A stretch of 22,100 bases of DNA, from positions 1-22,100 of the forward strand of contig JAUMNV010000147.1 of assembly GCA_031295725.1 (NCBI GenBank), given 5' to 3'. The notes under the pieces were generated by a model that was not told the origin of the DNA, ran no database searches, and worked only from the letters and a program-made list of their open reading frames with translations. Positions 15,246 to 22,100 of the stretch are shown here, in pieces (positions within the stretch are counted from its first letter, which is position 1; each line of letters begins with the position of its first letter). The position numbers and the translations under genes were made by a program. The DNA comes from Collinsella sp. GTDB taxonomy: Bacteria > Actinomycetota > Coriobacteriia > Coriobacteriales > Coriobacteriaceae.

Positions 15246-16614
15246 GCATGCGAGGCTCGTTATAAATAAAGCGGAGGAGCGGGCTGGTCGAAGAGGTCGT
15301 TGGTATCTCCCTAATAAGCAAGGCGTTCTAACCGTTTGCATGGGTGACCTGGCGGATGCGACGATCGTTATAGGTATCTTGGCGCAGGTTTTCTTCCTTG
15401 AGTACTATGGTCTGGGGCGATACCTCAACTGGGTAATTACCGGCATGATTTGCGTGAGGGCGCTCTTCTCCGGATGGAAATATAGCGGTAGAGCGCTACT
15501 ACTTGGGCTGATTACCGTTGCAGGGTGGCTGTCTGGTGCCCTCTTGGGTGGCAATATGGAAACGTTTAGGGCGAATATTTTGCTGCTCCTCTACCCGTTT
15601 GTCTATACGCTTTACTTCTTTCTTTTGGTCACTAACAAGAGGGATTTTCTTCTTGGACTCTTTGATGCAGGTTTTCCGGTCTTCAACGCCATATTGCTTC
15701 TCAATATGGCGATCATGTTTATCCAGTACTCTACCCATGGGATGATCGCTGCGACAACGAACGACATCAGTTACTTCGAGGACAATATCTCCGGCCTGTT
15801 CTCTTATGCGTCCGTCCATGCGGTGGCCCTTTACACTTCATTCGTCGTGCTCTACAACTTCGTCTGGATTAGGAGGCTTCGGGGTCCTCTCTGGCCATCC
15901 CTTGCCATCGCTTACAACGTCTGCCTTATCGTCCTGTCCTTCTATCTTGCGACACTCAACGATAATAAGGCGCTCTTCATAATCCTTCCTCTCGTTTTAG
16001 TGATGTTCTGGCTTATTTCAGTCATGAGAGGAGAAGCGGATGTTTCGGGTCCCTTCTTTTGGCTTGTCGCCTTGTATTTTATCCTGACAATTGCATACGC
16101 CTTGGTGCCTGCGTTCCAGATCCTCGTGGATACGCAAGTGTTTGGTCTGTTCGATATGGTTGGCAGTTCAGCTTCCGTCGGTACTGCTGCCGACGGCAGT
16201 AACGAGAGGATTGCTATCATCGGCTTCGCTCTCTTGAGACCGGCTACATGGAGTCTCGGAGAGGGTCTTGGAGCCTCAAGCTTCTACGCGTCCGGGTTCA
16301 TGTCGTTTAACCACTTTGGTCAAGCGGATATGGGGTCTTTCTTGATTCTCATGGGGGTTTGGGAGACGGCAGCGTATGTAGCGTTTTTCCACTCCGTGGT
16401 TAGTGAGTTTATGGAGCAGGAAAAAGGATCTAATGGCCGGATTGTTCGTTTGCTCCTTTTGCTAACAATTCTTATTACCTTTCTGTATACGCAGTGCTTT
16501 ACAAGGGTGAACTGCTGCTTGTGCCTACTGCTGCTCTGTGGAGCGCTGGCTTGGTCGTGGAATTCCTCGGCTGCAGACTATTTGATTATTGATAGAGACG
16601 AAGAACAGGTTTGA
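15232..16614 (+). CDS. wzy: O-antigen/capsule polymerase-like membrane protein (Wzy)
   Basis: 460 residues, with about ten to twelve hydrophobic helices and a large loop between about residues 290 and 350 (VPAFQILVDTQVFGLFDMVGSSASVGTAADGSNERI), the usual site of the periplasmic/external catalytic loop of Wzy and WaaL proteins. Wzy joins lipid-linked repeat units into polymer on the outer face of the membrane. Sequence similarity within Wzy is low by nature, so the call rests on topology, length and position between transferases and Wzx. ATG 15232 is placed behind GGAGG inside the end of the previous gene. The polar N-terminus (RHARLVINKAEERAGRRGRW) precedes the first helix. It contains a 10-bp palindrome at 15687-15711. 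It is the only polymerase candidate in the window. Confidence 0.82.
   Translation: MQDHRHARLVINKAEERAGRRGRWYLPNKQGVLTVCMGDLADATIVIGILAQVFFLEYYGLGRYLNWVITGMICVRALFSGWKYSGRALLLGLITVAGWLSGALLGGNMETFRANILLLLYPFVYTLYFFLLVTNKRDFLLGLFDAGFPVFNAILLLNMAIMFIQYSTHGMIAATTNDISYFEDNISGLFSYASVHAVALYTSFVVLYNFVWIRRLRGPLWPSLAIAYNVCLIVLSFYLATLNDNKALFIILPLVLVMFWLISVMRGEADVSGPFFWLVALYFILTIAYALVPAFQILVDTQVFGLFDMVGSSASVGTAADGSNERIAIIGFALLRPATWSLGEGLGASSFYASGFMSFNHFGQADMGSFLILMGVWETAAYVAFFHSVVSEFMEQEKGSNGRIVRLLLLLTILITFLYTQCFTRVNCCLCLLLLCGALAWSWNSSAADYLIIDRDEEQV
15687..15711. repeat. 10-bp inverted repeat inside wzy
   Basis: CGCCATATTG and CAATATGGCG are perfect 10-base arms around CTTCT, within a predicted membrane helix (NAILLLNMAIMF). 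Confidence 0.85.
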
Positions 16615-16616
16615 AC

Positions 16617-17690
16617 ATGAAAATAGGCATTTCCACATTTACGCATGGGGACAACTATGGGCAGAGGCTCCAGAACCTTGCTGTCCAAGAAACTCTCAAA
16701 CTCTCGGGTGCAGATGTCCTTACGTTCAGACAGAAGGACTCGAGATCTGCCAAATACAAGCTCAAGTCTTTGGCTTCGCTCATTCCAAAGGGGCTTGCCG
16801 TTGCCCACATCCAGAGGCATCGTTCGTTTGAGGATTTCAATTCCCGTAACATTTCCTTTAGCCGGGAGGTTATATCTGATTCCAACCCTCCACGTGACAT
16901 TAAATCCTATGACTTTTTCGTTGCTGGGAGCGACCAAGTTTGGTCTCCGTATTCCCCTGACGCTAACTCCACTATGTTTCTCACGTTTTCGCCAAGAGAA
17001 AAGCGCATTGCTTTTTCGCCAAGCTTGGCAGCTCCGACGATTCCCGAGGAGAAGCGTGAGCTGTTCCACGGCTATTTCGACGGGTTTGATAGGCTGTCCG
17101 TTCGTGAGCAGAAGAGCGCCGAGCTTATAAACAGTCTGTACGGCTTAAAGGCCGAGGTGTTGATTGACCCAACACTGATGTTTGACGGCTCCTGGTGGGA
17201 AAGGTATGAAAAAGAGCCGCACTGCGGGCTTCCAAATGATTATGTATTGACGTACTTCCTCGGGAGTGCAGCTTACGAAGAGAGGGTTGCCGAAATCTGT
17301 GATTCACTTAGCTGCAAGAGGGTCGATTTACTAGGGGATGCGCGCTACTACGCCCTCGGGCCTTCAGAGTTCCTCTATGCCGTCCGTCACGCAAAGCTTG
17401 TAGCGACAGATTCATATCACGGATCAATTTTCTCGATCTTGTTCGGGAAGCCGCTGATTTATTGCCCTCGTGAGTCCACTGGTCCAGACATGAGCAGCCG
17501 ATTCGACACGCTAGCCAGCGAGCTGGGTGTTTCTTTCGTTGAGCGGTCAATTCTTTCCGTATGTAATTCGGAACTGCTCGAGAGTGACTATTCAAAGGCG
17601 TATGACAGGTTGGCAGCTCAGAGGAAGATCGTTGTTGAATTCCTCGATAGATGTGGATTGAGCATTCCCTCGGAGGCCGCCCGTGGCTAG
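16617..17690 (+). CDS. Polysaccharide pyruvyl transferase family protein (second copy)
   Basis: 357 residues. Family marks: MKIGISTFTHGDNYGQRLQNLAVQETL (N-Y-G loop), FFVAGSDQVWSPYSPDAN (about 100-117), IAFSPSLAAPTIP, VLIDPTLMFDGSWW, then VATDSYHGSIFSILFGKPLIY (near 264-284; family S/T-D-S-x-H-G). It differs a lot from the first copy, so the two are not a recent duplication and may modify different sugars. ATG 16617 is two bases after the wzy stop; AACAGG is upstream. The stop lies inside the start of wzx (8-base overlap). A second FrhB-like gene lies one gene further on. Confidence 0.87.
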   Translation: MKIGISTFTHGDNYGQRLQNLAVQETLKLSGADVLTFRQKDSRSAKYKLKSLASLIPKGLAVAHIQRHRSFEDFNSRNISFSREVISDSNPPRDIKSYDFFVAGSDQVWSPYSPDANSTMFLTFSPREKRIAFSPSLAAPTIPEEKRELFHGYFDGFDRLSVREQKSAELINSLYGLKAEVLIDPTLMFDGSWWERYEKEPHCGLPNDYVLTYFLGSAAYEERVAEICDSLSCKRVDLLGDARYYALGPSEFLYAVRHAKLVATDSYHGSIFSILFGKPLIYCPRESTGPDMSSRFDTLASELGVSFVERSILSVCNSELLESDYSKAYDRLAAQRKIVVEFLDRCGLSIPSEAARG

Positions 17691-19188
17691 CCAGCGTAAG
17701 GCGGGCGCCCTCCTCGGCTACGCCAACATCCTCGCAAAGAACCTCGTCAACCTCGTCTACACGCCGATGCTACTGTCCTACGTGGGGCAGGCGGACTACG
17801 GCGTCTTCCAGAGCTCGAACTCCTTTGTCTTCTCGCTGACGCTCCTGTCCTTCGGCTTCTCCGAGGCCTACGTGCGCTTCTACACGCAGACGGTGGCGCA
17901 CGGCGGCGAGCGCGACATCCGGCACCTGAACGGCATGTACCTCACGCTTTACGTCGCCGTCACAGCCGCGGCGGTCGCCCTCGGCATGGGCTTCTCCGCA
18001 AACGCCGGCGCGGTGTTCTCGGCCGGGTTCACCGAGGCGCAGGTCTCGCTCGCCCGGGAGCTGCTCGCCATCATGACGCTCAACGTCGCCTCGACGTTGT
18101 TCACCGTCGTGTTCAATTCCTACATCACGGCGCACGAGCGCTTCGTCTACCAGCAGACCAGGCAGCTCGTCACCACGCTTGCGACGCCGCTGTGCGCCTG
18201 GGCCCTGCTGGCCGCCGGTATGGGGCCCGTGGGCGTTGCCCTAGCACAGCTCGCGGTGAACCTCGTCCTGCTCGCCCTCAACGCGCGCTACGCCATCGTC
18301 GTGCTGGGCATGCGCTTCGAGCTCAGGGGTGCCGACTGGGGCGTCATGCGCGGCATCGCCGCCTTCAGTGCCTGGATCTTCGGTAACCAGGTCTGCGAGA
18401 TGGTCAATCAGAGCGTGCCCAACATCATGCTGGGGGCCATCTCGGGCGCGACTGCGGTATCTCTGTTCGCGGTGGCCGTGAACATCCGCCAAGTCTTCTA
18501 CTCGCTCTCCACCACGATGTCGAACGTCTTCATTCCGAAGGTCAACCGCATCGTCGCCACCTCGGACGACAACGCCGAGCTCACTCGCCTTATGACGCGC
18601 GTGGGCCGCTACCAGATGGTACTGTTTTGCTGGGTGTACGGAGGTTTCGCTATTCTCGGGAAGTTTTTCGTGACGAGGTGGGCGGGCCCGGGCTTCGCCG
18701 AGGCCTACTGGCTCGTGCTCGCCATGACGCTACCCGTCATGGTGCCCCTCTGTCAGAACGTCGGCATCGAGATCCAGAGGGCCAAGAACATGCACCACGC
18801 CAGGAGTCTCGTCTACCTTGCGATGGCGGTCGGGAACGTTGCCTTCACCGCCGCGGCCGCCCCGGCGCTGGGGCCGTGGGCCCCCGCGATCGCCTATGTC
18901 GTCAGCATCGTGCTCGGCAACGGACTGTGGATGAACTGGTACTACCAGAAGCGGGTCGGTCTCGACATGCTCTTTTTCTGGAAGCGGAACCTGCCGGTGC
19001 TGCTCGCCTGGGCTGCCGTCACCGTCGCCTGCCTCGCTGGCACGGCGGTCCTGCCCGTCAACGGATGGCCCGCGTTCCTCGAGTGGGGCGCCGTTTACAG
19101 CGCGCTTTTCGCCATAGCCCTTTGGCTCGCCGTCCTAACGAAGGACGAACGTATCGCGGTCGTCTCTCGTCTCCCGTTCCTTAGATAG
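17683..19188 (+). CDS. wzx: Repeat-unit flippase, MOP superfamily (Wzx)
   Basis: 501 residues with about 12-14 hydrophobic helices. The N-terminus ALLGYANILAKNLVNLVYTPMLLSYVGQADYGVFQ is the typical opening of Wzx/RfbX flippases, which move undecaprenyl-diphosphate-linked repeat units across the membrane. Further features are SEAYVRFY, an internal charged loop, and a C-terminal set of helices to WLAVLTKDERIAV. GTG 17683 has GGAGG six bases upstream and overlaps the PST stop. It is the most GC-rich gene of the locus, very unlike the preceding PST and wzy genes, which suggests recombination at or near the PST/wzx boundary. Together with Wzy it defines a Wzx/Wzy-dependent pathway; no chain-length regulator is in the window. 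Confidence 0.92.
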   Translation: MASQRKAGALLGYANILAKNLVNLVYTPMLLSYVGQADYGVFQSSNSFVFSLTLLSFGFSEAYVRFYTQTVAHGGERDIRHLNGMYLTLYVAVTAAAVALGMGFSANAGAVFSAGFTEAQVSLARELLAIMTLNVASTLFTVVFNSYITAHERFVYQQTRQLVTTLATPLCAWALLAAGMGPVGVALAQLAVNLVLLALNARYAIVVLGMRFELRGADWGVMRGIAAFSAWIFGNQVCEMVNQSVPNIMLGAISGATAVSLFAVAVNIRQVFYSLSTTMSNVFIPKVNRIVATSDDNAELTRLMTRVGRYQMVLFCWVYGGFAILGKFFVTRWAGPGFAEAYWLVLAMTLPVMVPLCQNVGIEIQRAKNMHHARSLVYLAMAVGNVAFTAAAAPALGPWAPAIAYVVSIVLGNGLWMNWYYQKRVGLDMLFFWKRNLPVLLAWAAVTVACLAGTAVLPVNGWPAFLEWGAVYSALFAIALWLAVLTKDERIAVVSRLPFLR

Positions 19189-19196
19189 GGTCCATC

Positions 19197-20414
19197 ATGA
19201 ATGATTCCGAGAAATCCCCGAGGGTCGTCTCGCTTGGCGACCGTTGCTGCGGCTGCGGCGCGTGCGCTGCCCGCTGCCCCAAGTCATGCATCTCCATGGA
19301 ACCCGATGATTGTGGCTTCCTACACCCCACCGTCGACGCCTCCGGGTGCGTAGGCTGCGGGGCGTGCGACGCCGTATGCCCGGCGCTCAACGCCCCTGGG
19401 GAGGACGGGTGCGAGTTCGCCCTCTGGGCGAAGGCTCATGACGTCGGCTTGCTCGATAGATCGTCGTCGGGCGGCGTGTTCGGTCTACTCGCCGGTGACG
19501 CTCTCTCGCGCGGCGGTGTTGTGGCGGGCGCCGCGTGGACGGACGGTTGCCGCGAGCTTCGTCACGTGCTCGTGGAGGACAGGCCGGCGCTCGGCGCCGT
19601 TATGCGCTCGAAATACGTTCAGAGCGCGGTTGGCCGCGGCGTCTTCGAGGGCGTCCGCGCTGCCCTGCGTGAAGGCAGGCCGGCGCTCTTTGCCGGTACT
19701 GCATGCCAGGTGGCTGGCATGCGCTCATACCTGGGGAAACTCGCCGACTCTGACCTCTTCCTCGGCGTCGACGTCATCTGCCACGGTGTTCCGTCTCCAG
19801 AGCTCTGGTCGCGCTGGGTCGACTACCGTGGTGAGGCCTTCGGGTCGGACGTCTGCGACGTCAATATGCGGAGTAAGACAACCGGATGGTTGTCTTACTC
19901 CGCTATGTACAAGCACATAGCGGAGAAAGACAACACCGGGGACACCGAGTCCCAGATATTCGGCAAAGACTGGTACATGAAAGCGTTTCTGGCCAATGCG
20001 AGCCTTCGTTCGTCCTGTCTGGCATGTCCAGCAAAGCGCTCCAGCGGCGCCGATATCACGCTCGGTGATTTCTGGGGGTTCCAGAATACCCATCCCGAGG
20101 TCGACAACTCCAAGGGCGTATCTGCCGTCCTATGCAATACCGAGAAGGGCGTGCGGGCATTCGAGGCTATTTCTGGGCTTACTGCAAACGGTCCGGCGAC
20201 GCTTGATGGGGTAATCGCGGGCAACCCTAGCCTCGTCCATTCTGTCACGCCTTATCCAAAGCGCGACGAGTTCTTGAACGACGTGTCTGCCGGGCTTTCC
20301 ATCCCAGATCTCATGGACAAGTGGGATTTCCGTCCCACTCTCTGGCAGCGTGTCCGCGGCAAGCTTGGTGGTATTAAACGACGACTAAAGAGACTCGTTG
20401 GAAGGAGAGCCTAG
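19197..20414 (+). CDS. FrhB-like iron-sulfur (flavo)protein (second copy)
   Basis: 405 residues. Two 4Fe-4S motifs: C17-x2-C20-x2-C23-x3-C27-P and C51-x2-C54-x2-C57-x3-C61-P. Then RSSSGGVFGLLA, MRSKYVQSAVG, LFAGTACQVAGM, VDVICHGVPSPELW, NMRSKTTGWLSY and SCLACPAKRSSGADITLGDFWG, and a basic C-terminal tail (GGIKRRLKRLVGRRA) that could sit on the membrane. Same family as the gene at 11854 and, like it, physically linked to a PST gene (two genes upstream, with wzx between). A functional unit of PST plus FrhB is therefore plausible, but the reaction is unknown. ATG 19197 has AGGG eight bases upstream. It has its own hairpin cluster at 19868-19925 and another at 19701-19722. The stop abuts the next ATG directly. 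Confidence 0.87.
   Translation: MNDSEKSPRVVSLGDRCCGCGACAARCPKSCISMEPDDCGFLHPTVDASGCVGCGACDAVCPALNAPGEDGCEFALWAKAHDVGLLDRSSSGGVFGLLAGDALSRGGVVAGAAWTDGCRELRHVLVEDRPALGAVMRSKYVQSAVGRGVFEGVRAALREGRPALFAGTACQVAGMRSYLGKLADSDLFLGVDVICHGVPSPELWSRWVDYRGEAFGSDVCDVNMRSKTTGWLSYSAMYKHIAEKDNTGDTESQIFGKDWYMKAFLANASLRSSCLACPAKRSSGADITLGDFWGFQNTHPEVDNSKGVSAVLCNTEKGVRAFEAISGLTANGPATLDGVIAGNPSLVHSVTPYPKRDEFLNDVSAGLSIPDLMDKWDFRPTLWQRVRGKLGGIKRRLKRLVGRRA
19701..19722. repeat. 9-bp inverted repeat in second FrhB-like gene
   Basis: GCATGCCAG and CTGGCATGC are perfect 9-base arms around GTGG. It encodes ACQVAGM, part of the conserved CQxA motif; the first copy encodes the same motif without a hairpin. Confidence 0.85.
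19868..19925. repeat. Overlapping hairpin pair inside second FrhB-like gene
   Basis: GCGGAGTAAGACAACC (19868-19883) and its exact complement at 19888-19903 form a 16-bp perfect stem with loop GGAT. CTCCGCTATGT (19898-19908) and ACATAGCGGAG (19915-19925) form an 11-bp perfect stem with loop ACAAGC. CTCCGC (19898-19903) belongs to both, so the two hairpins exclude each other in part. A small GACGTC-TGC-GACGTC repeat lies just upstream (19848-19862). The position corresponds to the hairpin cluster of the first FrhB-like gene. Confidence 0.93.
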
Positions 20415-21369
20415 ATGGCCAAGGATCGCTACCTTCAAGCTCTTCGTGGGCTTGCGATTTCCGCAGTGGTGCTTATCCACTGTCTTCCTCAATGTGCCGC
20501 GTCGGTCGCCATTCGCCCATTCCTCAACTTTTCTGTTGCGTTGTTCTTGTTTTTATCCGGTGTTCTTACCGACGAGCGCAAATTTAATGCGGGGGGGGTC
20601 TTCGACGCCGCATTAGCAAGGTTGCCGGACCTTATGCGTTCTGGAGCGTTATCTATCTTGCGGCGTTTCCCGCCCTTCATGGGCGTCTGGGTTTCTGGCG
20701 TTCGCCGTGGGCTCCGTATCGGCTCAGATGTACTATCTATTGGTCTATTCACAGCTTGTGCTGCTTACTCCGGTACTGTTCAGGCTCCTTTCACGGTATA
20801 GGTTCTTTGTCTATTGTGTGACACCGGCTTGCTTGCTTCTAAGGGAGCTCGCTGCCGTTGCCGGTATCGCATTGCCTCTAATACAGGTTTTCTGCCCCAT
20901 GTGGCTCATCTTTTATGTTTTCGGTCTCGACTGGAGGCGTTGGGCTGCGCTCATTGAAGGACGAACCACTCAGCTTGTTGCAGTGCTCTTTATATTTTTA
21001 ATAATTCAGGAGGTCGCAGGCTTCTGGTGGTATTTGACTGGCGATTTCAATATGGCCACAACTCAGCTTAAGCTCGGTTCTGCCGCGACCTCTTTAGCTG
21101 TGATCGCGCTTCTTATGGCGGTTCCGGGATCATTCAAGTCGCGATTATCTTCTACTTTGCTTGTTGACCTTGGGAACGCCTCTTTTGGAATCTACCTCTG
21201 CCATATACTTGTTCTCAAGGCCGTTTGGAAACTGCTTGGATTATTCGTCATTCCACTTGGTGTTTCGACATTTGCTGTTTGGGCGCTAACTCTTGCCGGA
21301 TCTTATTCGCTTGTATCACTTTGCGGTCGTTATTTGCCCGAACGAATTCACATCATTGTGGGATTATAA
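20415..21369 (+). pseudogene. Membrane acyltransferase (acyltransferase 3 / OafA-WecH family), two frameshifts
   Basis: The reading frame of a sugar O-acetyltransferase-type membrane protein of about 315 residues is broken twice. Part one (frame of ATG 20415) reads MAKDRYLQALRGLAISAVV.., with the family His in VVLIHC (H22), then FLFLSGVLTDERKFNAGG. After the G8 run (20591-20598) the sequence continues in another frame as LRRRISKVAGPYAFWSVIY (20601-20657), the conserved second-helix region. Between about 20665 and 20690 it shifts again to ASGFLAFAVGSVSAQMYYLLVYSQ and stays open to 21369. Each shift is repaired by adding one base (for example G8 to G9). Intact, it would acylate a sugar of the repeat unit. 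It may be a true pseudogene, phase-variable at the G run, or a homopolymer sequencing error. Confidence 0.85.
20591..20598 (+). repeat. Poly-G tract (G8) at frameshift in acyltransferase
   Basis: Eight G in a row are at the first frameshift of the acyltransferase. A change to G9 or G6 would restore the frame across this point. Such runs often vary in length by slippage. Confidence 0.9.
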
Positions 21370-21401
21370 ATTGATTTTCGATACTGGCGCTTTTCATAGC
21401 G

Positions 21402-21587
21402 TTGAAGCAAAGTGAGTCCATTACCAACATTTGGCACGCGATCATCGGTGAAGATACCGGACTTCCTGTTTTCGAACGAGAAGATGACTTTTTACTCAAA
21501 ATGGCTGATTGGATTAACCAACCTGAAATAACCGGAATCAATCTCCCTTGGTCGAGCATTGAAAAATGGAAGGGGCAATTCAGGTAG
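21402..21587 (+). CDS. Hypothetical small ORF or gene remnant (61 residues)
   Basis: An open frame beginning at TTG 21402 encodes an acidic, non-membrane peptide (..IWHAIIGEDTGLPVFEREDDFLLKMADWINQPEITGINLPW..). The composition is protein-like, but there is no ribosome site and no ATG/GTG, and an in-frame TGA lies close upstream. I do not recognise it. It may be the 3' remnant of a gene left by recombination between the acyltransferase and rmlA. A 96-residue frame covers the same place on the minus strand but looks less convincing. Confidence 0.3.
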   Translation: MKQSESITNIWHAIIGEDTGLPVFEREDDFLLKMADWINQPEITGINLPWSSIEKWKGQFR

Positions 21588-21710
21588 CCATATTCCGCAG
21601 TCATTACCTTGCCTATTTCGTTAAGAATGAGGGGGTTTAGCAAAATAGGATACCCAAGTCTTATTTATCACTCGACCTAAAGCGCATTTCGATTGTAGAG
21701 GACAGATTAA
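21588..21710 (+). other. AT-rich intergenic stretch before rmlA
   Basis: No gene seen. The sequence is clearly AT-richer than rmlA. A TAGGAT (21646-21651) could be a -10 box but has no good -35. AGAGGA about nine bases before ATG 21711 is the rmlA ribosome site. Confidence 0.4.
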
Positions 21711-22100
21711 ATGAAAGGCATCATCCTCGCGGGCGGGTCCGGCACGCGACTGTACCCGCTCACTCTCGTGACCTCCAAGCAGCTGCTGCCGGTCTACGAC
21801 AAGCCCATGATCTACTACCCGCTGTCCACGCTCATGCTGGCGGGCATCAAGGACATCCTGGTCATCTCCACGCCGACCGACCTGCCCAACTTCCAGCGCC
21901 TGCTGGGCGACGGCTCGCGCTTCGGCGTGAACCTCTCCTACGCCGAGCAGCCCTCGCCGGACGGGCTGGCCCAGGCCGTCACTATCGGCGAGGAGTTCAT
22001 AGGCGGCGAGCCGTGCGCCCTGGTGCTCGGCGACAACATCTTCTACGGCAACGGCCTGTCGCGCCACCTGACGCGCGCCGTCCAGAACGCCGAGTCGGGG
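21711..22100 (+). CDS. rmlA: Glucose-1-phosphate thymidylyltransferase, N-terminal part (cut by window edge)
   Basis: The first 130 of about 290 residues. RmlA/RfbA joins glucose-1-phosphate and dTTP to dTDP-glucose, the first step toward dTDP-L-rhamnose and related deoxysugars. Strong motifs: MKGIILAGGSGTRLYPLT (nucleotide-binding signature), SKQLLPVYDKPMIYYPLSTLMLAGI (K and the YDKPMIYYPL segment), LVISTPTDLPNFQRLLGDGS, YAEQPSPDGLAQA and LVLGDNIFYG (Mg-binding Asp). It is GC-rich with codon use like the chromosome backbone, in contrast to the AT-rich stretch just before it, so the variable part of the locus may end here. Further rml genes probably follow outside the window. Confidence 0.97.
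   Translation, partial: MKGIILAGGSGTRLYPLTLVTSKQLLPVYDKPMIYYPLSTLMLAGIKDILVISTPTDLPNFQRLLGDGSRFGVNLSYAEQPSPDGLAQAVTIGEEFIGGEPCALVLGDNIFYGNGLSRHLTRAVQNAESG

Noticed and set aside
16181..16202. CCGTCGG/CCGACGG inverted repeat in wzy
   Set aside because: Only 7-base arms with an 8-base loop; expected by chance in GC-rich DNA.

Overview
The window is high-GC bacterial DNA that looks like a gut actinobacterium of the Coriobacteriia, most likely Collinsella or a close relative. The grounds are a GlgP/GlgB glycogen pair, an alanine/lysine-rich tail on GlgB, GTG/TTG starts and GC-rich codon use. The assignment is from general appearance, not from a database match.

Left part (1-5017), housekeeping. 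A glycogen phosphorylase (cut by the window edge) and a glycogen branching enzyme lie on the minus strand. Divergent from them, on the plus strand, are a HAD phosphatase and a thiamine-pyrophosphokinase-like gene. The divergent intergenic region carries an array of TGGTAAAAC/GTTTTACCA boxes that overlaps a TTGACA -35 element. A bidirectional terminator, a tRNA-Ala(GGC) with its own promoter, and that tRNA's terminator close the block.

Middle and right part (5018-22100), a surface polysaccharide (capsule/EPS) locus of the Wzx/Wzy type, all on the plus strand. It opens with a non-coding leader of about 730 bases containing a 24-bp hairpin. Next is a NusG-paralogue antiterminator (LoaP/UpxY type), which probably keeps RNA polymerase processive through the long operon. 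Then come the initiating phosphoglycosyl transferase, two GT4 glycosyltransferases, a radical SAM/SPASM enzyme, a polysaccharide pyruvyl transferase (PST), an FrhB-like iron-sulfur protein, a GT2 glycosyltransferase, a GT4-like transferase, the Wzy polymerase, a second PST, the Wzx flippase, a second FrhB-like protein, a frameshifted membrane acyltransferase, a small orphan ORF and the start of rmlA (dTDP-sugar synthesis). Most genes overlap or are a few bases apart, so this reads as one operon. Base composition changes from gene to gene (AT-richer around 13.0-13.9 kb and 20.4-21.7 kb, very GC-rich at 17.7-19.2 kb), as expected for a mosaic, horizontally assembled locus.

The most unusual signal is a set of long, perfect or nearly perfect inverted repeats with very short loops INSIDE coding sequences of the polysaccharide genes. 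Both FrhB-like genes carry overlapping, mutually exclusive hairpins at about the same place in the protein (near residues 211-244), with completely different sequences. Further strong palindromes sit in a GT4 gene (two), a PST gene and wzy. I saw none of comparable strength in the housekeeping genes. Possible explanations are template-switch mutagenesis, recombination sites or RNA elements acting during transcription; the sequence alone does not decide between them.
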